DNA of 64,000 nucleotides from Erythrobacter sp. JK5 (GTDB lineage Bacteria > Pseudomonadota > Alphaproteobacteria > Sphingomonadales > Sphingomonadaceae): assembly GCF_018205975.1 (NCBI RefSeq), contig NZ_CP073577.1, positions 3,162,001 through 3,226,000 on the forward strand. Direction: 5' to 3'. The notes under the pieces are model-generated. The model worked only from the letters and a program-made list of their open reading frames with translations. It was not told the DNA's origin and did not search any database. This document shows, one piece after another, positions 16,081-25,532 of this stretch. Numbering within the stretch: position 1 is the first letter of the stretch; every line of letters begins with the position of its first letter. A program made the position numbers and the translations under genes.

Positions 16081-17643
16081 GTGACTTCACCTGTAGTGCA
16101 TCTGTCTCGCCTCGCACGATGGGGCACGACGCTGGCGCGCCGCCGCGCGTTGGTGGGGATCGAGAACGATCCCAACGCGCCGACCCCGGTCAGGCGGCTG
16201 GTCAAGCTGGCGCGCTGGGCGACCTTTACCGGCAAGCGGGGCACGCGCGATTATTCCGGCGCGTTCCAGGCGATCGGCCCGGCGGCGATCAAGCTCGGCC
16301 AGTCGCTGGCGACCCGGCCCGATCTCGTCGGCGAGGAAGCGGCGAGCAACCTGCTGAGCCTGCAGGACAGCCTGCCGCCGGTGCCTTTCAAGGAGATCGA
16401 GGCGTCGATGGCGTCGAGTTTTGCGCAGCCGCTCGACACGCTGTTCTCCGAAATCGACCCCGAACCGGTCGGCGCGGCCTCGATCGCGCAGGTCCACCGC
16501 GCGGTGACCTCGGACGGACGACAGGTTGCGGTGAAGGTCCTGCGGCCGGGCATCCGCGAGAAGTTCGCGCGCGATATCCAGACCTACGAATGGGCGGCCG
16601 CGCATGTCGAGGCGATGGGCGGCGAAGCGACCCGGCTGCGCCCGCGCCTGACGATCGCCAATTTCAAGCGCTGGACCAATTCCGAACTCGACCTGCGGCG
16701 CGAGGCGGCTTCGGCCTCCGAACTGGCCGAGCAGATGTCGGGCGTCGGCGGCTATCGCATCCCGGCGATCGACTGGGATCGGACCAATGGCCGGGTCCTG
16801 ACGGTGGAATGGGTCGACGGGATCAAGATCTCGAAGCGCGACGAGCTGGTCGCCAAGGGGCACGATCTCGAGGAAATCGCCGAACGGCTGGTGATATCGT
16901 TCCTGACGCAGGCGATCAGCGCCGGGTTTTTCCACGCCGACATGCACCAGGGCAACCTGTTCGTCGAGGACGACGGCACGATCGTTGCGATCGATTTCGG
17001 GATCATGGGCCGGATCGACCGGCGCGCGCGGCAGTGGCTGGCGGAAATCCTCTACGGTCTGACCACCGGCGACTACCAGCGCGTCGCCGAAATCCATTTC
17101 GAGGCGCAATACGTCCCAAGCTATCATTCGGTCGGCGAATTCGCGACCGCCCTGCGCGCCGTTGGCGAGCCGATGCGCGGCAAGCCGGTCAGCGAGCTTT
17201 CGGTCGGACAAATGCTCGACGGGCTGTTCGCGATCACCCGCGATTTCGACATGCAGACCCAGCCGCACCTGCTGCTGCTGCAAAAGACCATGGTGATGGT
17301 CGAAGGGATCGCGACCCAGCTCAATCCCGATATCAACATGTGGGATACCGCTGCGCCCTATGTGCGCAGCTGGATCCGCGACGAGCTCGGCCCCGAGGCG
17401 GCGCTGGCCGACCGGCTCAAGGAAGATACCGAGACGCTGCTGCGCCTGCCCGGCCTGATCCGGCGGCTGGAGGAGAAATTCCCGCCCAAGGGCGGCGCGC
17501 CCGAACCGCCGCCGCTGCCCGAAATCAGGCTGATGACCGATCGCAGCGGGGGGACAGGCGGCGGATGGCTTCGCTACCTGGTCGCAGGGCTGGCAGGCGC
17601 GGGCACGCTCTGGGCGCTGATGACGCTCGGTTGGCTGGGCTAG
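16081..17643 (+). CDS. ubiB: UbiB (ABC1/ADCK/COQ8 family) ubiquinone biosynthesis protein
   Basis: An atypical kinase-like ATPase that supports ubiquinone synthesis, probably by acting on lipid-embedded intermediates. The 520-residue protein contains the family-specific KxGQ motif (AIKLGQSLATRPDLV), the Ala-rich loop PVGAASIAQVHRA, the catalytic Lys in VAVKVLRPG, HADMHQGNLF and metal-binding IDFGIMG. A C-terminal membrane span (YLVAGLAGAGTLWALMTLGW) anchors it. It starts with GTG 16081, 4 bp after ubiE. The stop overlaps the convergent DUF4345 gene on CTAG. Confidence 0.96.
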   Translation: MTSPVVHLSRLARWGTTLARRRALVGIENDPNAPTPVRRLVKLARWATFTGKRGTRDYSGAFQAIGPAAIKLGQSLATRPDLVGEEAASNLLSLQDSLPPVPFKEIEASMASSFAQPLDTLFSEIDPEPVGAASIAQVHRAVTSDGRQVAVKVLRPGIREKFARDIQTYEWAAAHVEAMGGEATRLRPRLTIANFKRWTNSELDLRREAASASELAEQMSGVGGYRIPAIDWDRTNGRVLTVEWVDGIKISKRDELVAKGHDLEEIAERLVISFLTQAISAGFFHADMHQGNLFVEDDGTIVAIDFGIMGRIDRRARQWLAEILYGLTTGDYQRVAEIHFEAQYVPSYHSVGEFATALRAVGEPMRGKPVSELSVGQMLDGLFAITRDFDMQTQPHLLLLQKTMVMVEGIATQLNPDINMWDTAAPYVRSWIRDELGPEAALADRLKEDTETLLRLPGLIRRLEEKFPPKGGAPEPPPLPEIRLMTDRSGGTGGGWLRYLVAGLAGAGTLWALMTLGWLG

Positions 17644-18047
17644 AGCGTTTCGGCCGCGTCGGGCACGAGCGCCGAGTGCGGCAGCACGCGGCTGCCGAAC
17701 AGCGCCACGATCACTGTGAACGCCTCGACCGCCATCGGCATCGTCCAACCTTCGTAGAACCCGTCGAGCGCCAGGCTCAGCCCGCGCACGGCGAGCGTAA
17801 TGCCCATCAGCGCCGCCGCCACCAGCAACAGATCCCCGTTGCGCTTCCACGCACCGATCACGAGCGTACCGCCCGCGACCCAGAAATAGGCGGTGAAATC
17901 GGCGCGGATCGTCGACAGCCCCTGCGCGCCCTTGGCGACCAGGCCGAAATCGCCGCCTTGGATCGCCGGGTCGATCAGGAACGATGTGCCGATCAGAATG
18001 AACACAAGGCCCACCAACGTCAGCACTGCACGCATCACCAGGATCAT
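17640..18047 (-). CDS. DUF4345-like integral membrane protein
   Basis: 135 residues with four predicted membrane segments: LTLVGLVFILIGTSFLIDP, AYFWVAGGTLVIGAW, LLLVAAALMGITLAVRGL and AVEAFTVIVALFGS. The FRADFTAYFW-like block (STIRADFTAYFWVAGG) is characteristic of the DUF4345 family. Function unknown. ATG 18047 follows GGGAGGGAAAACGCC, a good ribosome-binding site. Confidence 0.8.
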   Translation of the reverse strand: MILVMRAVLTLVGLVFILIGTSFLIDPAIQGGDFGLVAKGAQGLSTIRADFTAYFWVAGGTLVIGAWKRNGDLLLVAAALMGITLAVRGLSLALDGFYEGWTMPMAVEAFTVIVALFGSRVLPHSALVPDAAETL

Positions 18048-18315
18048 GGCGTTTTCCCTCCCCACCTTCGAGCTTTCGTCCCTATGCCCTGCATGGCCCG
18101 GTCGGCTCAACCGAATTCGGCGGGCGGCGAACCGTGCGATTTAAGCGCGATGTTAACCAAGCAGGCGCATGAGTTGCGGCTTGGACTTGGCGCGAGCGCG
18201 CGGGGCAGCTAGGTTCCGCGCGTCGTATCCCGCTGTATTGGTGCTGCATGGGAGTTGAGGAAAGCATGAGCCGCCGGATTGTCCTGCGCGCCGGTCCCGC
18301 ATGGGGGAACGCACG

Positions 18316-20028
18316 GTGAGCAAGTCGGGACCGAAGATCCTGTTGGTCGTGGGCGGCGGTATCGCGGCCTACAAGTCGTGCGAACTCGTCCGGCTGATCC
18401 GCAAGGGCGGCGGCGATGTGACTTGCGTCGTGACCAGGGGCGGGCAGCAATTCGTCACTCCGATGTCGCTCGCCGCGCTCAGCGAGAACCAGGTCTATAC
18501 CAGCCTGTTCGATCTCAAGAACGAGGTCGAAATGGGCCACATCCAGCTTTCGCGCGAGGCCGACCTGATCGTCGTCTGCCCGGCCACCGCCGACCTGATG
18601 GCGAAAATGGCGGAAGGGATTGCAGACGATCTCGCCACCACGCTGATCCTTGCGACCGACAAGCCGGTGATGGCAGTCCCGGCGATGAACGTGCGGATGT
18701 GGGAGCACGCATCGACCCAGCGCAATGTTGCCAAACTGGTCGAGGCGGGGGTCGCCGTGCTCGATCCCGACGAGGGACCGATGGCGTGCGGCGAGTTCGG
18801 CTATGGCCGGCTGCCCGAGCCCGAGGCGATCTGGGCCGAGATCGCCAGACACTTCGGGATCGAAGTAGAGGATCCCGCCCCGGTCGTCGCCGCAAACGAC
18901 GAGGCCGATCTGGCCGACGAGCCCGAACACGCGGTCGCGGACGATGCTGCTGCGGGCGAACCCGAAGAGCCCGAAGCCAAGGCCGGCGGGCTCGGCGGGC
19001 TGTTGTCGATGATCATCCCGCGTTCGACGCCCAAGCGCAGTCACGAGGATATCGAGGCCGAATTGCTCGAGCCCGAAGAGGCCGCCGAACCGGCCGAAGC
19101 AGCGGACTGCGAGGGCGGCGAGGACATCGCGGAAGACGAGACGCAGGGCGAAGAGGAAGAGATCGAGTTCAATCCCGATCTGGACGGCTCGCCGCTCGCA
19201 TCCAAGGGTGCGGCAAGCGCGGCACCGCCGCTCGACCCCGCGGCGATCAACCACGAGGTCGACGAGCGCAAGCCTGCTCCCGAGACCGTGGCAAAGCGCG
19301 ACGATGCCGGAATCGAGACCGTCGAGGAAGACGCGCTCGGCGGCGCGGGTTTCGGCATTGCCGCGGATTACCGGCCGCTCAAGGGGCGGCATGTGCTGGT
19401 TACCGCCGGGCCGACCTGGGAAGCGATCGACCCGGTGCGCTACATCGCCAATCGTTCGAGCGGAAAGCAAGGGTTCGCGATCGCCGCCGCTGCGGCCGCG
19501 CTGGGGGCCGAAGTGACGCTGGTCGCCGGCCCGGTCGCGCTCAAGACCCCCGCCGGGGTCAAGCGCATCGATGTCGAATCCGCCGAACAGATGAGCAAGG
19601 CGGTCAAGCAGGCGCTGCCGGTCGATGCGGCGGTGATGGTTGCCGCGGTCGCCGACTGGCGGCCCAAGACGTATGAGGACGAGAAGATCAAGAAGCGCGG
19701 TTCCGCTCCGCCGGCGCTGATGCTGACCGAGAACCCCGATATCCTCACCAACATCGCCGCCGGTTCGAACCGGCCCGAGCTGGTGGTGGGATTCGCTGCC
19801 GAAACCGAAGATGTGATCAAGAACGCCACCGCCAAGCGCAAGCGCAAGGCAGCCGACTGGATCGTGGCCAACGACGTATCCGGAGACGTAATGGGCGGCG
19901 ACCAGAACACCGTCCACATCGTCACCGCCGAAGGTGTCGAAAGCCTCGAACGGATGCCCAAACGCGTGGTCGCGCTCGCGCTGGTCGAGCGGATCGCTGC
20001 CAGCCTCAAGGCCGAGGCCGCCGAGTGA
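18316..20028 (+). CDS. coaBC: Bifunctional phosphopantothenoylcysteine decarboxylase/synthetase CoaBC, with acidic insert
   Basis: Makes 4'-phosphopantetheine for coenzyme A. The N-terminal CoaC flavoprotein domain (about 6-185) has [14 protein letters not shown], the catalytic His in [20 protein letters not shown] and [13 protein letters not shown]. The C-terminal CoaB domain (about 355-570) has [30 protein letters not shown] and ADWIVANDV. Between them lies about 165 residues very rich in Glu, Asp, Ala and Pro, absent from ordinary 400-residue CoaBC proteins. GTG 18316, preceded by GGGGAA, is preferred; ATG 18301 has no ribosome-binding site. It overlaps dut by GTGA. Confidence 0.94.
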   Translation: MSKSGPKILLVVGGGIAAYKSCELVRLIRKGGGDVTCVVTRGGQQFVTPMSLAALSENQVYTSLFDLKNEVEMGHIQLSREADLIVVCPATADLMAKMAEGIADDLATTLILATDKPVMAVPAMNVRMWEHASTQRNVAKLVEAGVAVLDPDEGPMACGEFGYGRLPEPEAIWAEIARHFGIEVEDPAPVVAANDEADLADEPEHAVADDAAAGEPEEPEAKAGGLGGLLSMIIPRSTPKRSHEDIEAELLEPEEAAEPAEAADCEGGEDIAEDETQGEEEEIEFNPDLDGSPLASKGAASAAPPLDPAAINHEVDERKPAPETVAKRDDAGIETVEEDALGGAGFGIAADYRPLKGRHVLVTAGPTWEAIDPVRYIANRSSGKQGFAIAAAAAALGAEVTLVAGPVALKTPAGVKRIDVESAEQMSKAVKQALPVDAAVMVAAVADWRPKTYEDEKIKKRGSAPPALMLTENPDILTNIAAGSNRPELVVGFAAETEDVIKNATAKRKRKAADWIVANDVSGDVMGGDQNTVHIVTAEGVESLERMPKRVVALALVERIAASLKAEAAE

Positions 20029-20483
20029 GCTCAACAGTCAACGTGGAAGTGAAGCGCCTGCCGCATGGCGACGGACTGCCGCTGCCCGCCTATGCGACGG
20101 ACGGCGCAGCGGGAATGGACGTGGTGTCCGCCGAGGACGTGACGCTCGATCCCGGCGCGCGCCATCCGGTCGCGACCGGGCTGTCGCTCGCAATTCCGCA
20201 GGGTTACGAAATCCAGGTGCGCCCGCGCTCGGGCCTTGCGCTGAAGCACGGCATCACCGTGCCCAACACGCCGGGCACGATCGACAGCGATTATCGCGGC
20301 GAGCTCAAGATCATCATGATCAACCTCGGCAGCGAACCCTTCGCGATTGCGCGTGGCGACCGGGTGGCGCAACTGGTGCTGGCCCCGGTGGTGCAGGCCG
20401 CGTGGTCGGAAGTGGCAGAGCTGGGCGCGACCGCCCGCGGTGCCGGCGGGTTCGGGTCAACCGGCGGTCACGAGAAGCTGTAA
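20025..20483 (+). CDS. dut: dUTP diphosphatase
   Basis: Dut hydrolyses dUTP to dUMP and pyrophosphate, keeping uracil out of DNA and feeding thymidylate synthesis. All five trimeric dUTPase motifs are present: AAGMDVVSA (1), [12 protein letters not shown] (2), [13 protein letters not shown] (3), [12 protein letters not shown] (4) and [10 protein letters not shown] (5). 152 residues, the usual size. GTG 20025 overlaps the coaBC stop. The coaBC-dut pairing is common in alphaproteobacteria. Confidence 0.97.
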   Translation: MSSTVNVEVKRLPHGDGLPLPAYATDGAAGMDVVSAEDVTLDPGARHPVATGLSLAIPQGYEIQVRPRSGLALKHGITVPNTPGTIDSDYRGELKIIMINLGSEPFAIARGDRVAQLVLAPVVQAAWSEVAELGATARGAGGFGSTGGHEKL

Positions 20484-20518
20484 CAGATCGGGATGGCGCT
20501 GCGCCCGGTGCTGGATAC

Positions 20519-20553
20519 AAAAAGGCGGCACCGATCCCATGGCGCCGCCCTTT
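20519..20553. terminator. Bidirectional terminator between dut and the DUF4136 gene
   Basis: GGCGGCACC pairs with GGCGCCGCC (one mismatch) around an 8-base loop. AAAAA precedes and CTTT follows, so both convergent transcripts would end in a hairpin with a U-tract. Confidence 0.75.
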
Positions 20554-20589
20554 CGTCCCATCCAAGGGTGAGTGCTATCTCACGCGACC

Positions 20590-21261
20590 CTAGTCCGTGC
20601 GCCTGACTACCTTTTCATCCGGATTGATCGTGATGCGCAGGGTCTCTCCGGAATTGCCCGGAAAATCGGTGAACATTGCATCGACGAGGTTCGGCACCAG
20701 CTGCTGCAGCCGATTGGTGCGCGACACGGCCTGCGCCTTGCCTTCGAACAGCCGCTCTCCGCTGGTGGCGGAATCGATCTTCACATCGATGCCGCTGGTG
20801 TAGACGGTGTAGCTGGTCACATCCGGCCCGGCGAGCCACGGGTCGTACAACCCGAAGGCGTAGCCGCGGCGGAAGCCGTAGCCGCGAAAGCCGCCCCACG
20901 GCCCGAAATACGGATCGTAGAAGCCTCGTCCGCTGCTGCGCACCCGCTCGCGGCCGTTGTCCACCCCGTAATCGAAGCGGACCAGCAGGGTCGCGTTTTC
21001 GGGCGCCGCTTCGGTGTAGCCGAGCCGTTCCATCTCGGCCTCGACCATGTCGGCATAGAGCGCGAATTCGAGTCCGCCGGCAAGCTTGGGGTCCTCTGCA
21101 ACGACCGCAAAGGTTTGTCCCGAAGGGGCCGGAAGCTGGCTCTGGAAGCGTGAAACGTCCGCTTTGAAGGACGGGGCACAGGCGGCGAGGCCGGTAGCCA
21201 GCGCCAGCGAGAGTGCAATGCGTCCGAGGTTCCTGCGTGCATTCATCTGAGGAATAGTCAT
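20590..21261 (-). CDS. DUF4136 family outer-membrane lipoprotein
   Basis: 223 residues. The signal peptide ends with the lipobox ATGLAAC, so Cys28 would be lipidated. The mature part has the DUF4136 layout: an early FAVVAEDP strand, AEMERLGYTEAAPENATLLVRFDYGV (of which RLGYTEAAPENATLLVRFDY is the core), a Gly/Tyr/Phe-rich middle (FYDPYFGPWGGF) and a C-terminal LRITINPDEK. Function unknown. ATG 21261 is preceded by AAAGGG at seven bases. Confidence 0.85.
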   Translation of the reverse strand: MTIPQMNARRNLGRIALSLALATGLAACAPSFKADVSRFQSQLPAPSGQTFAVVAEDPKLAGGLEFALYADMVEAEMERLGYTEAAPENATLLVRFDYGVDNGRERVRSSGRGFYDPYFGPWGGFRGYGFRRGYAFGLYDPWLAGPDVTSYTVYTSGIDVKIDSATSGERLFEGKAQAVSRTNRLQQLVPNLVDAMFTDFPGNSGETLRITINPDEKVVRRTD

Positions 21262-21447
21262 GGCATACCCTTTGTCAGTTCACCAGTGACTTCGTGCGTT
21301 CCCCTCGCGTGAATGCCGCGATCCGCAAGGTACGGCCGCCTGTCGAGCGACGCGGATCGGACAATCTGACCATCACGTCATCTCGTCACCAGAGCGGCTC
21401 ATATGCAAAACCAGGCATGAACCGGCTTTGAACGCAGTTTGAACCGG

Positions 21448-22482
21448 TTAACCCCGCACCAGGCCGAGCGCCTTGTAGGCGGCATCGAGTGTGGGCACGC
21501 CGCGTTCGCGGGCGCGGGCGGCACCGCGCGCGAGAATCGCGTCGAGCGCTTCGCGGTCCTGCTTCAGTTCGAGGAACCGCGCCGAAATGGGCGCGAGGGT
21601 CTCGATCAGCAGCTCGCCCAGCGCCGGCTTGAACGTACCGAAACCCTGCCCGCCATATTCGCTCAGCACCTTTGCCACGTCGCATTGCGCGAGCGCGGCA
21701 TAGATGGCGACGAGGTTGGCCGCTTCGGCGCGACCTTCGAGCCCCGCGTCCTCGCTCGGCAGCGGTTCGGGATCGGTCTTGGCCTTCTTGATCTTTTTCA
21801 TGATCGTATCGGCATCGTCGACCAGGTTGATCCTGCTCATTTCCGACGGGTCGGACTTGCTCATCTTGGCCGTGCCGTCGCGCAGCGACATGATCCGCGC
21901 GGCGGCGGGCGGAATATAGGGTTCGGGCAAGGTGAAAAGGGGCGCGTCTTCGGGGCAGAAATCGTTGTTGAATTTCTGCGCGATGTCGCGCGCGAGTTCG
22001 AGATGCTGCTTCTGGTCCTCGCCCACCGGCACATGCGTCGCCTGGTACAGCAGCACGTCGGCTGCCTGCAGGACCGGATAGGTGAACAGCGCGATCGACT
22101 GACCTTCGCGGTTTTTCCCGGCCTTGTCCTTCCACTGCGTCATGCGGTTGAGCCAGCCCATCCGCGCGGTGCCGTTGAGCAGCCATTGCAGTTCGGCATG
22201 GGCGGGGACCTGCGCCTGGTTGAACAGCACCGTCTTGCCCGGATCGACCCCGCAGGCGACCAGCGTCGCCACCATCTCGCGGGTCGCGGCGGTCAGTTCT
22301 GCCGGGATGTGCGGCATCGACAGCGCGTGGAGATCGGCGAGGAAAATGAAGCACTCTCCACCCGAAGCGTGCGCTTCGTCCTGCAGCTTCACGTAATTGA
22401 CGATCGCGCCGAGATAATTGCCGAGATGGGGCGTGCCGGTCGGCTGGATGCCGGAGACGACTCTCATGGAATCGGGGCGCAT
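21448..22482 (-). CDS. trpS: Tryptophanyl-tRNA synthetase
   Basis: A class I aminoacyl-tRNA synthetase charging tRNA-Trp; 344 residues. The HIGH motif appears as TGTPHLGNYLGA and the KMSKS motif as TAKMSKSDPSEMS. The tryptophan-pocket segment is YPVLQAADVLLY, and PVGEDQKQHLELARDIA is conserved in bacterial TrpS. ATG 22482 and ATG 22467 are both possible; neither has a strong ribosome-binding site. It is the last gene of a secB-murJ-trpS run, 20 bp after murJ. Confidence 0.97.
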   Translation of the reverse strand: MRPDSMRVVSGIQPTGTPHLGNYLGAIVNYVKLQDEAHASGGECFIFLADLHALSMPHIPAELTAATREMVATLVACGVDPGKTVLFNQAQVPAHAELQWLLNGTARMGWLNRMTQWKDKAGKNREGQSIALFTYPVLQAADVLLYQATHVPVGEDQKQHLELARDIAQKFNNDFCPEDAPLFTLPEPYIPPAAARIMSLRDGTAKMSKSDPSEMSRINLVDDADTIMKKIKKAKTDPEPLPSEDAGLEGRAEAANLVAIYAALAQCDVAKVLSEYGGQGFGTFKPALGELLIETLAPISARFLELKQDREALDAILARGAARARERGVPTLDAAYKALGLVRG

Positions 22483-22502
22483 GTCGTAACTGTCTCTCTG
22501 TT

Positions 22503-24068
22503 TCAGGCGGTTTTTCGGGTGAGCCTGGCAATGCGTTCGCGATCGACCGCACCAAGCAGGAAGGCTGCGGCGAAATAGACGATCATCGCCGCGCCGACCA
22601 GTGCGATCAGCGCGAACAGCCGTTCGAACAGCCCGGCCGAGTAGAATTCGGTCAGCAGCCCGCGCGTGTAATAGAGCGCCGCGCCCATCGCGGCAGCCGC
22701 GACGAGCTGGCGCGCGATCCGGCCGAACAGCGGCAGGGGCATGCGGTAATAGTCGCGACTGACAAGCACGACGTAGAGGTAGCCGACATTGAGCCACGCC
22801 CCGATGACGCTGGCCATTGCGACCCCGACAACCCCGAGCTGCGCGACGAACACGATGTTGAAGATCACGAACACCGTCAGGGAGGTGAACGCGGCATAGA
22901 CCGGCGTTTTCGTATCCGCCCTCGCGTAGAAATTGGGCACCAGCACCTTCACCATCACATAGGCGGGAAGGCCCATCACCAGCGCCGCCAGCACGGCGCC
23001 GGTCATGGCCGCATCGGCGAGATCGAAGCGTCCGCCCTGGAAGATCATGATCACGAACGGTTCGGCGCAGATCGCCAGCGCTACGGCGGCGGGCAGCGTC
23101 AGCAGCATCGACAGCTCGATCGCGTCAGACTGGATCTGCTCCGCCCCTTCGCGATTGTCGCTGCCGACGAACTTGCTCAGCGTCGGCAGGATCGCGGTCG
23201 ACAGCGCGATCCCGATGATCCCCAGCGGCAACTGGTTCAGACGGTCGGCGTAATTCATGTAGCTGACCGATCCGCTTTCGAGCTGGTTGAGGAAGTAGAG
23301 CTGGACCAGGGTGTTGATCTGGTACGCCCCGCCGCCGATTGCCGCAGGCAGGGCGATGATGCTCAGCCGCTTCACTTCGGGGGTGATTCGCGGCCAGCGC
23401 ATCCGGACCTCGAACCCTTCGACCCGGACCCAGTAATACAGCCACGCGAGCTGCATCACCCCCGCGCCGGTCACCGTCCAGGCGATGCCGTAGGCCACCT
23501 GTTCGAGGCTCGCGCCGGTCGCCATCCAGCGCTCCCCGATCAGCAGCACCGCGATCAGGATGACGTTGAGGATGATTGGAAAACTCGCTCCCGGCGCAAA
23601 CCGAGAGACCGAATTGAGCATGCCGGTGAACAGCGTGACAAGGCTGACCAGCAGGATGTAGGGGAACATGATCCGCGCGAAATCGACCGCCAGCGGAAAG
23701 GTCTCGGGATCGACCGGCTTTTCCGCGAGCAGCCAGATCACGCCGGGCATGATCAGCTCGAACAGCGCGACCAGCGCGATCAGTACCGGCAGGAACACGC
23801 TGAGAACGTCGGCGCTGAACGAGCGCGCCTCCTCGATCCCGCCTTCGCCGTGCAGCCGCTTCGAGAACATCGGCACGAACGCCGCCGAGAATGCCCCCTC
23901 GGCGAACAGCCGACGAAAGACGTTGGGGATGATGAACGCCTGGAACCACGCATCGGTGACCGCATTGGCACCGAGCACGCGCGAAAAGATCATCTCGCGC
24001 GCCATCCCGGCGATGCGGCTCACCAGCGTGAGCGAACCGATCGTGCCGACGCTCTTTAGCAGGCTCAT
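22503..24068 (-). CDS. murJ: Lipid II flippase MurJ
   Basis: MurJ flips lipid II across the inner membrane for peptidoglycan synthesis. A MATE-like/MOP superfamily protein of 521 residues with 14 predicted membrane segments. Family signatures include SRIAGMAREMIFSRVLGA, FIIPNVFRRLFAEGAFSAAFVP (core PNVFRRLFAEGAFSAAFVP), and NQLPLGIIGIALSTAILP; the charged residues in the central cavity (Arg in MAREM, Arg in RFDL) are present. It follows secB by 25 bp. Confidence 0.97.
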   Translation of the reverse strand: MSLLKSVGTIGSLTLVSRIAGMAREMIFSRVLGANAVTDAWFQAFIIPNVFRRLFAEGAFSAAFVPMFSKRLHGEGGIEEARSFSADVLSVFLPVLIALVALFELIMPGVIWLLAEKPVDPETFPLAVDFARIMFPYILLVSLVTLFTGMLNSVSRFAPGASFPIILNVILIAVLLIGERWMATGASLEQVAYGIAWTVTGAGVMQLAWLYYWVRVEGFEVRMRWPRITPEVKRLSIIALPAAIGGGAYQINTLVQLYFLNQLESGSVSYMNYADRLNQLPLGIIGIALSTAILPTLSKFVGSDNREGAEQIQSDAIELSMLLTLPAAVALAICAEPFVIMIFQGGRFDLADAAMTGAVLAALVMGLPAYVMVKVLVPNFYARADTKTPVYAAFTSLTVFVIFNIVFVAQLGVVGVAMASVIGAWLNVGYLYVVLVSRDYYRMPLPLFGRIARQLVAAAAMGAALYYTRGLLTEFYSAGLFERLFALIALVGAAMIVYFAAAFLLGAVDRERIARLTRKTA

Positions 24069-24093
24069 GGCTCAGGCCCGTCTGGCGCGCTGG

Positions 24094-24630
24094 TTACGCG
24101 TCGCCTTCGGCGGGCGGGGTCGCGCCCGGAGCGGCGGTGCCCTGCTGGCGGCTGGCCTGCAGCTGCTGGACGTAGAGGCCGTTGAAATCGACCGGATCGA
24201 CCATCAGCGGCGGGAAGCCCGCATCGCGCACCGCATCGGCCACCACGCGGCGGGCGAACGGGAAGAGAATCCGCGGCGCTTCGGCGAACAGGTAGGCGTG
24301 CGCCTGGTCTTCTGGAATGTTGCGGATGCCCACCAGCCCGCAATAATCGAGCTCGACGATGTAGACCGTGCCCTTGTCGGTGCTGGCGGTGATGTTGATC
24401 TTCAGCGTGACCTCGGTCACTTCCGCGTTCATCGGCTCGGCACCGATGTTGAACTGCACGTCGATCTTGGGCTGGTCCTGCCATTGATAGACATCGGGCG
24501 CGTTGGGATTTTCGACCGACAGATCCTTCACGTACTGGGTGATGATCCCGGCGGTCGGCTGGGTGTCCGCGCCGTTGCCGGCGCCGGGCTGGGAGTTGAG
24601 ATCGGTGAGAACGTCGCCTTCTTCGGCCAT
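24094..24630 (-). CDS. secB: Protein-export chaperone SecB
   Basis: SecB is a tetrameric chaperone that keeps preproteins unfolded and passes them to SecA. The 178-residue protein has ITQYVKDLSVENPNAP near the start, IDVQFNIGAEPM, YIVELDYCGLVGI and LFPFARRVVADAVRDAGFPPL, all typical. It is longer than the E. coli protein mainly at both flexible ends. ATG 24630 starts the conserved part. First gene of the secB-murJ-trpS run, divergent from timA. Confidence 0.96.
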   Translation of the reverse strand: MAEEGDVLTDLNSQPGAGNGADTQPTAGIITQYVKDLSVENPNAPDVYQWQDQPKIDVQFNIGAEPMNAEVTEVTLKINITASTDKGTVYIVELDYCGLVGIRNIPEDQAHAYLFAEAPRILFPFARRVVADAVRDAGFPPLMVDPVDFNGLYVQQLQASRQQGTAAPGATPPAEGDA

Positions 24631-24868
24631 GGTCTGTGTCTTTCGAATTTGGGTAGCGGAAATCGCGCGCCGCGCACGACGCACTGTCGGCGGCGCGCCT
24701 AGCAGGCGCAAAGCGTGCTCGCAACCAGACGAAACACGCGCAAAATCCTCCGAAGTGCCCTCGCATGGTCGTTGTCGAATTGTATTTAGCGCCTATTTAG
24801 GGCACGGAGGAATGCTGGAACCTTGCGATGCAATGCGCGTAGGCTCCGATGACAACCGGGTAGATATC

Positions 24869-25528
24869 GTGATTCTAGAAATCGTCATTCTCGCCATGAT
24901 CGCCGCGTTCCTCGGACTGCGGCTCTATTCGGTGCTGGGCCGCCGGGCCGAGCACGAAGAGGAATCGGTGCCGCAGCGCTTCGATCCGGGCGAGAAGCAG
25001 CCCCCGCAATCCGAAGCGCCGCAGCAGGCAGCGCCGCTGCCGACTCCGCGCGTCACCCGCATCGAAGGGGTGATGCCAGCAGTCGAGCGCGGCATTCGAG
25101 AGATTGCCCAGGCCGACAGCCGCTTCGATCTCCATGCCTTTCTCGATGGCGCGAAGGGTGCCTACGAAATGGTGCTCGAAGCCTTCTGGGACGGCGATCG
25201 CGAAACGCTTCGCGAGCTGTGCGACGACGATGTCTATGCCGGGTTCGACGCGGCGATCACCGCGCGCGAGGATGCCGGGCACACGCTCGACAACACGTTG
25301 GTGCGGATCGAGGAAACGCGGATTCATTCGGCCTCGCTCGACGGCAAGTTCGCACGGATCGCGGTGCTGTTCGTGTCCGACATCGCGGCGGTGACCCGCG
25401 ACGAAGACGGCAACGTCGTCGCCGGTTCGCTCGACGATGCGTTGGAAAGCCGCGACGTCTGGACGTTTTCGCGCAACGTTGCATCGCGCGACCCCAACTG
25501 GCTGCTCGACGAAACCGACGAAGGCTAG
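24869..25528 (+). CDS. Tim44/TimA family protein
   Basis: A membrane-anchored protein with a Tim44-like C-terminal domain, about 219 residues. An N-terminal membrane segment (IVILAMIAAFLGLRLYSVLG) is followed by an acidic, proline-rich linker and the Tim44 domain from about residue 70 (FDLHAFLDGAKGAYEMVLEAF ... RDPNWLLDET). Mitochondrial Tim44 is its relative; the bacterial role is not settled. The start is uncertain: GTG 24869 fits the usual short N-terminus, while ATG 24812, right after GGAGG, would add 19 residues. Followed by mltA and smr as one operon. Confidence 0.88.
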   Translation: MILEIVILAMIAAFLGLRLYSVLGRRAEHEEESVPQRFDPGEKQPPQSEAPQQAAPLPTPRVTRIEGVMPAVERGIREIAQADSRFDLHAFLDGAKGAYEMVLEAFWDGDRETLRELCDDDVYAGFDAAITAREDAGHTLDNTLVRIEETRIHSASLDGKFARIAVLFVSDIAAVTRDEDGNVVAGSLDDALESRDVWTFSRNVASRDPNWLLDETDEG

Positions 25529-25532
25529 GCCG

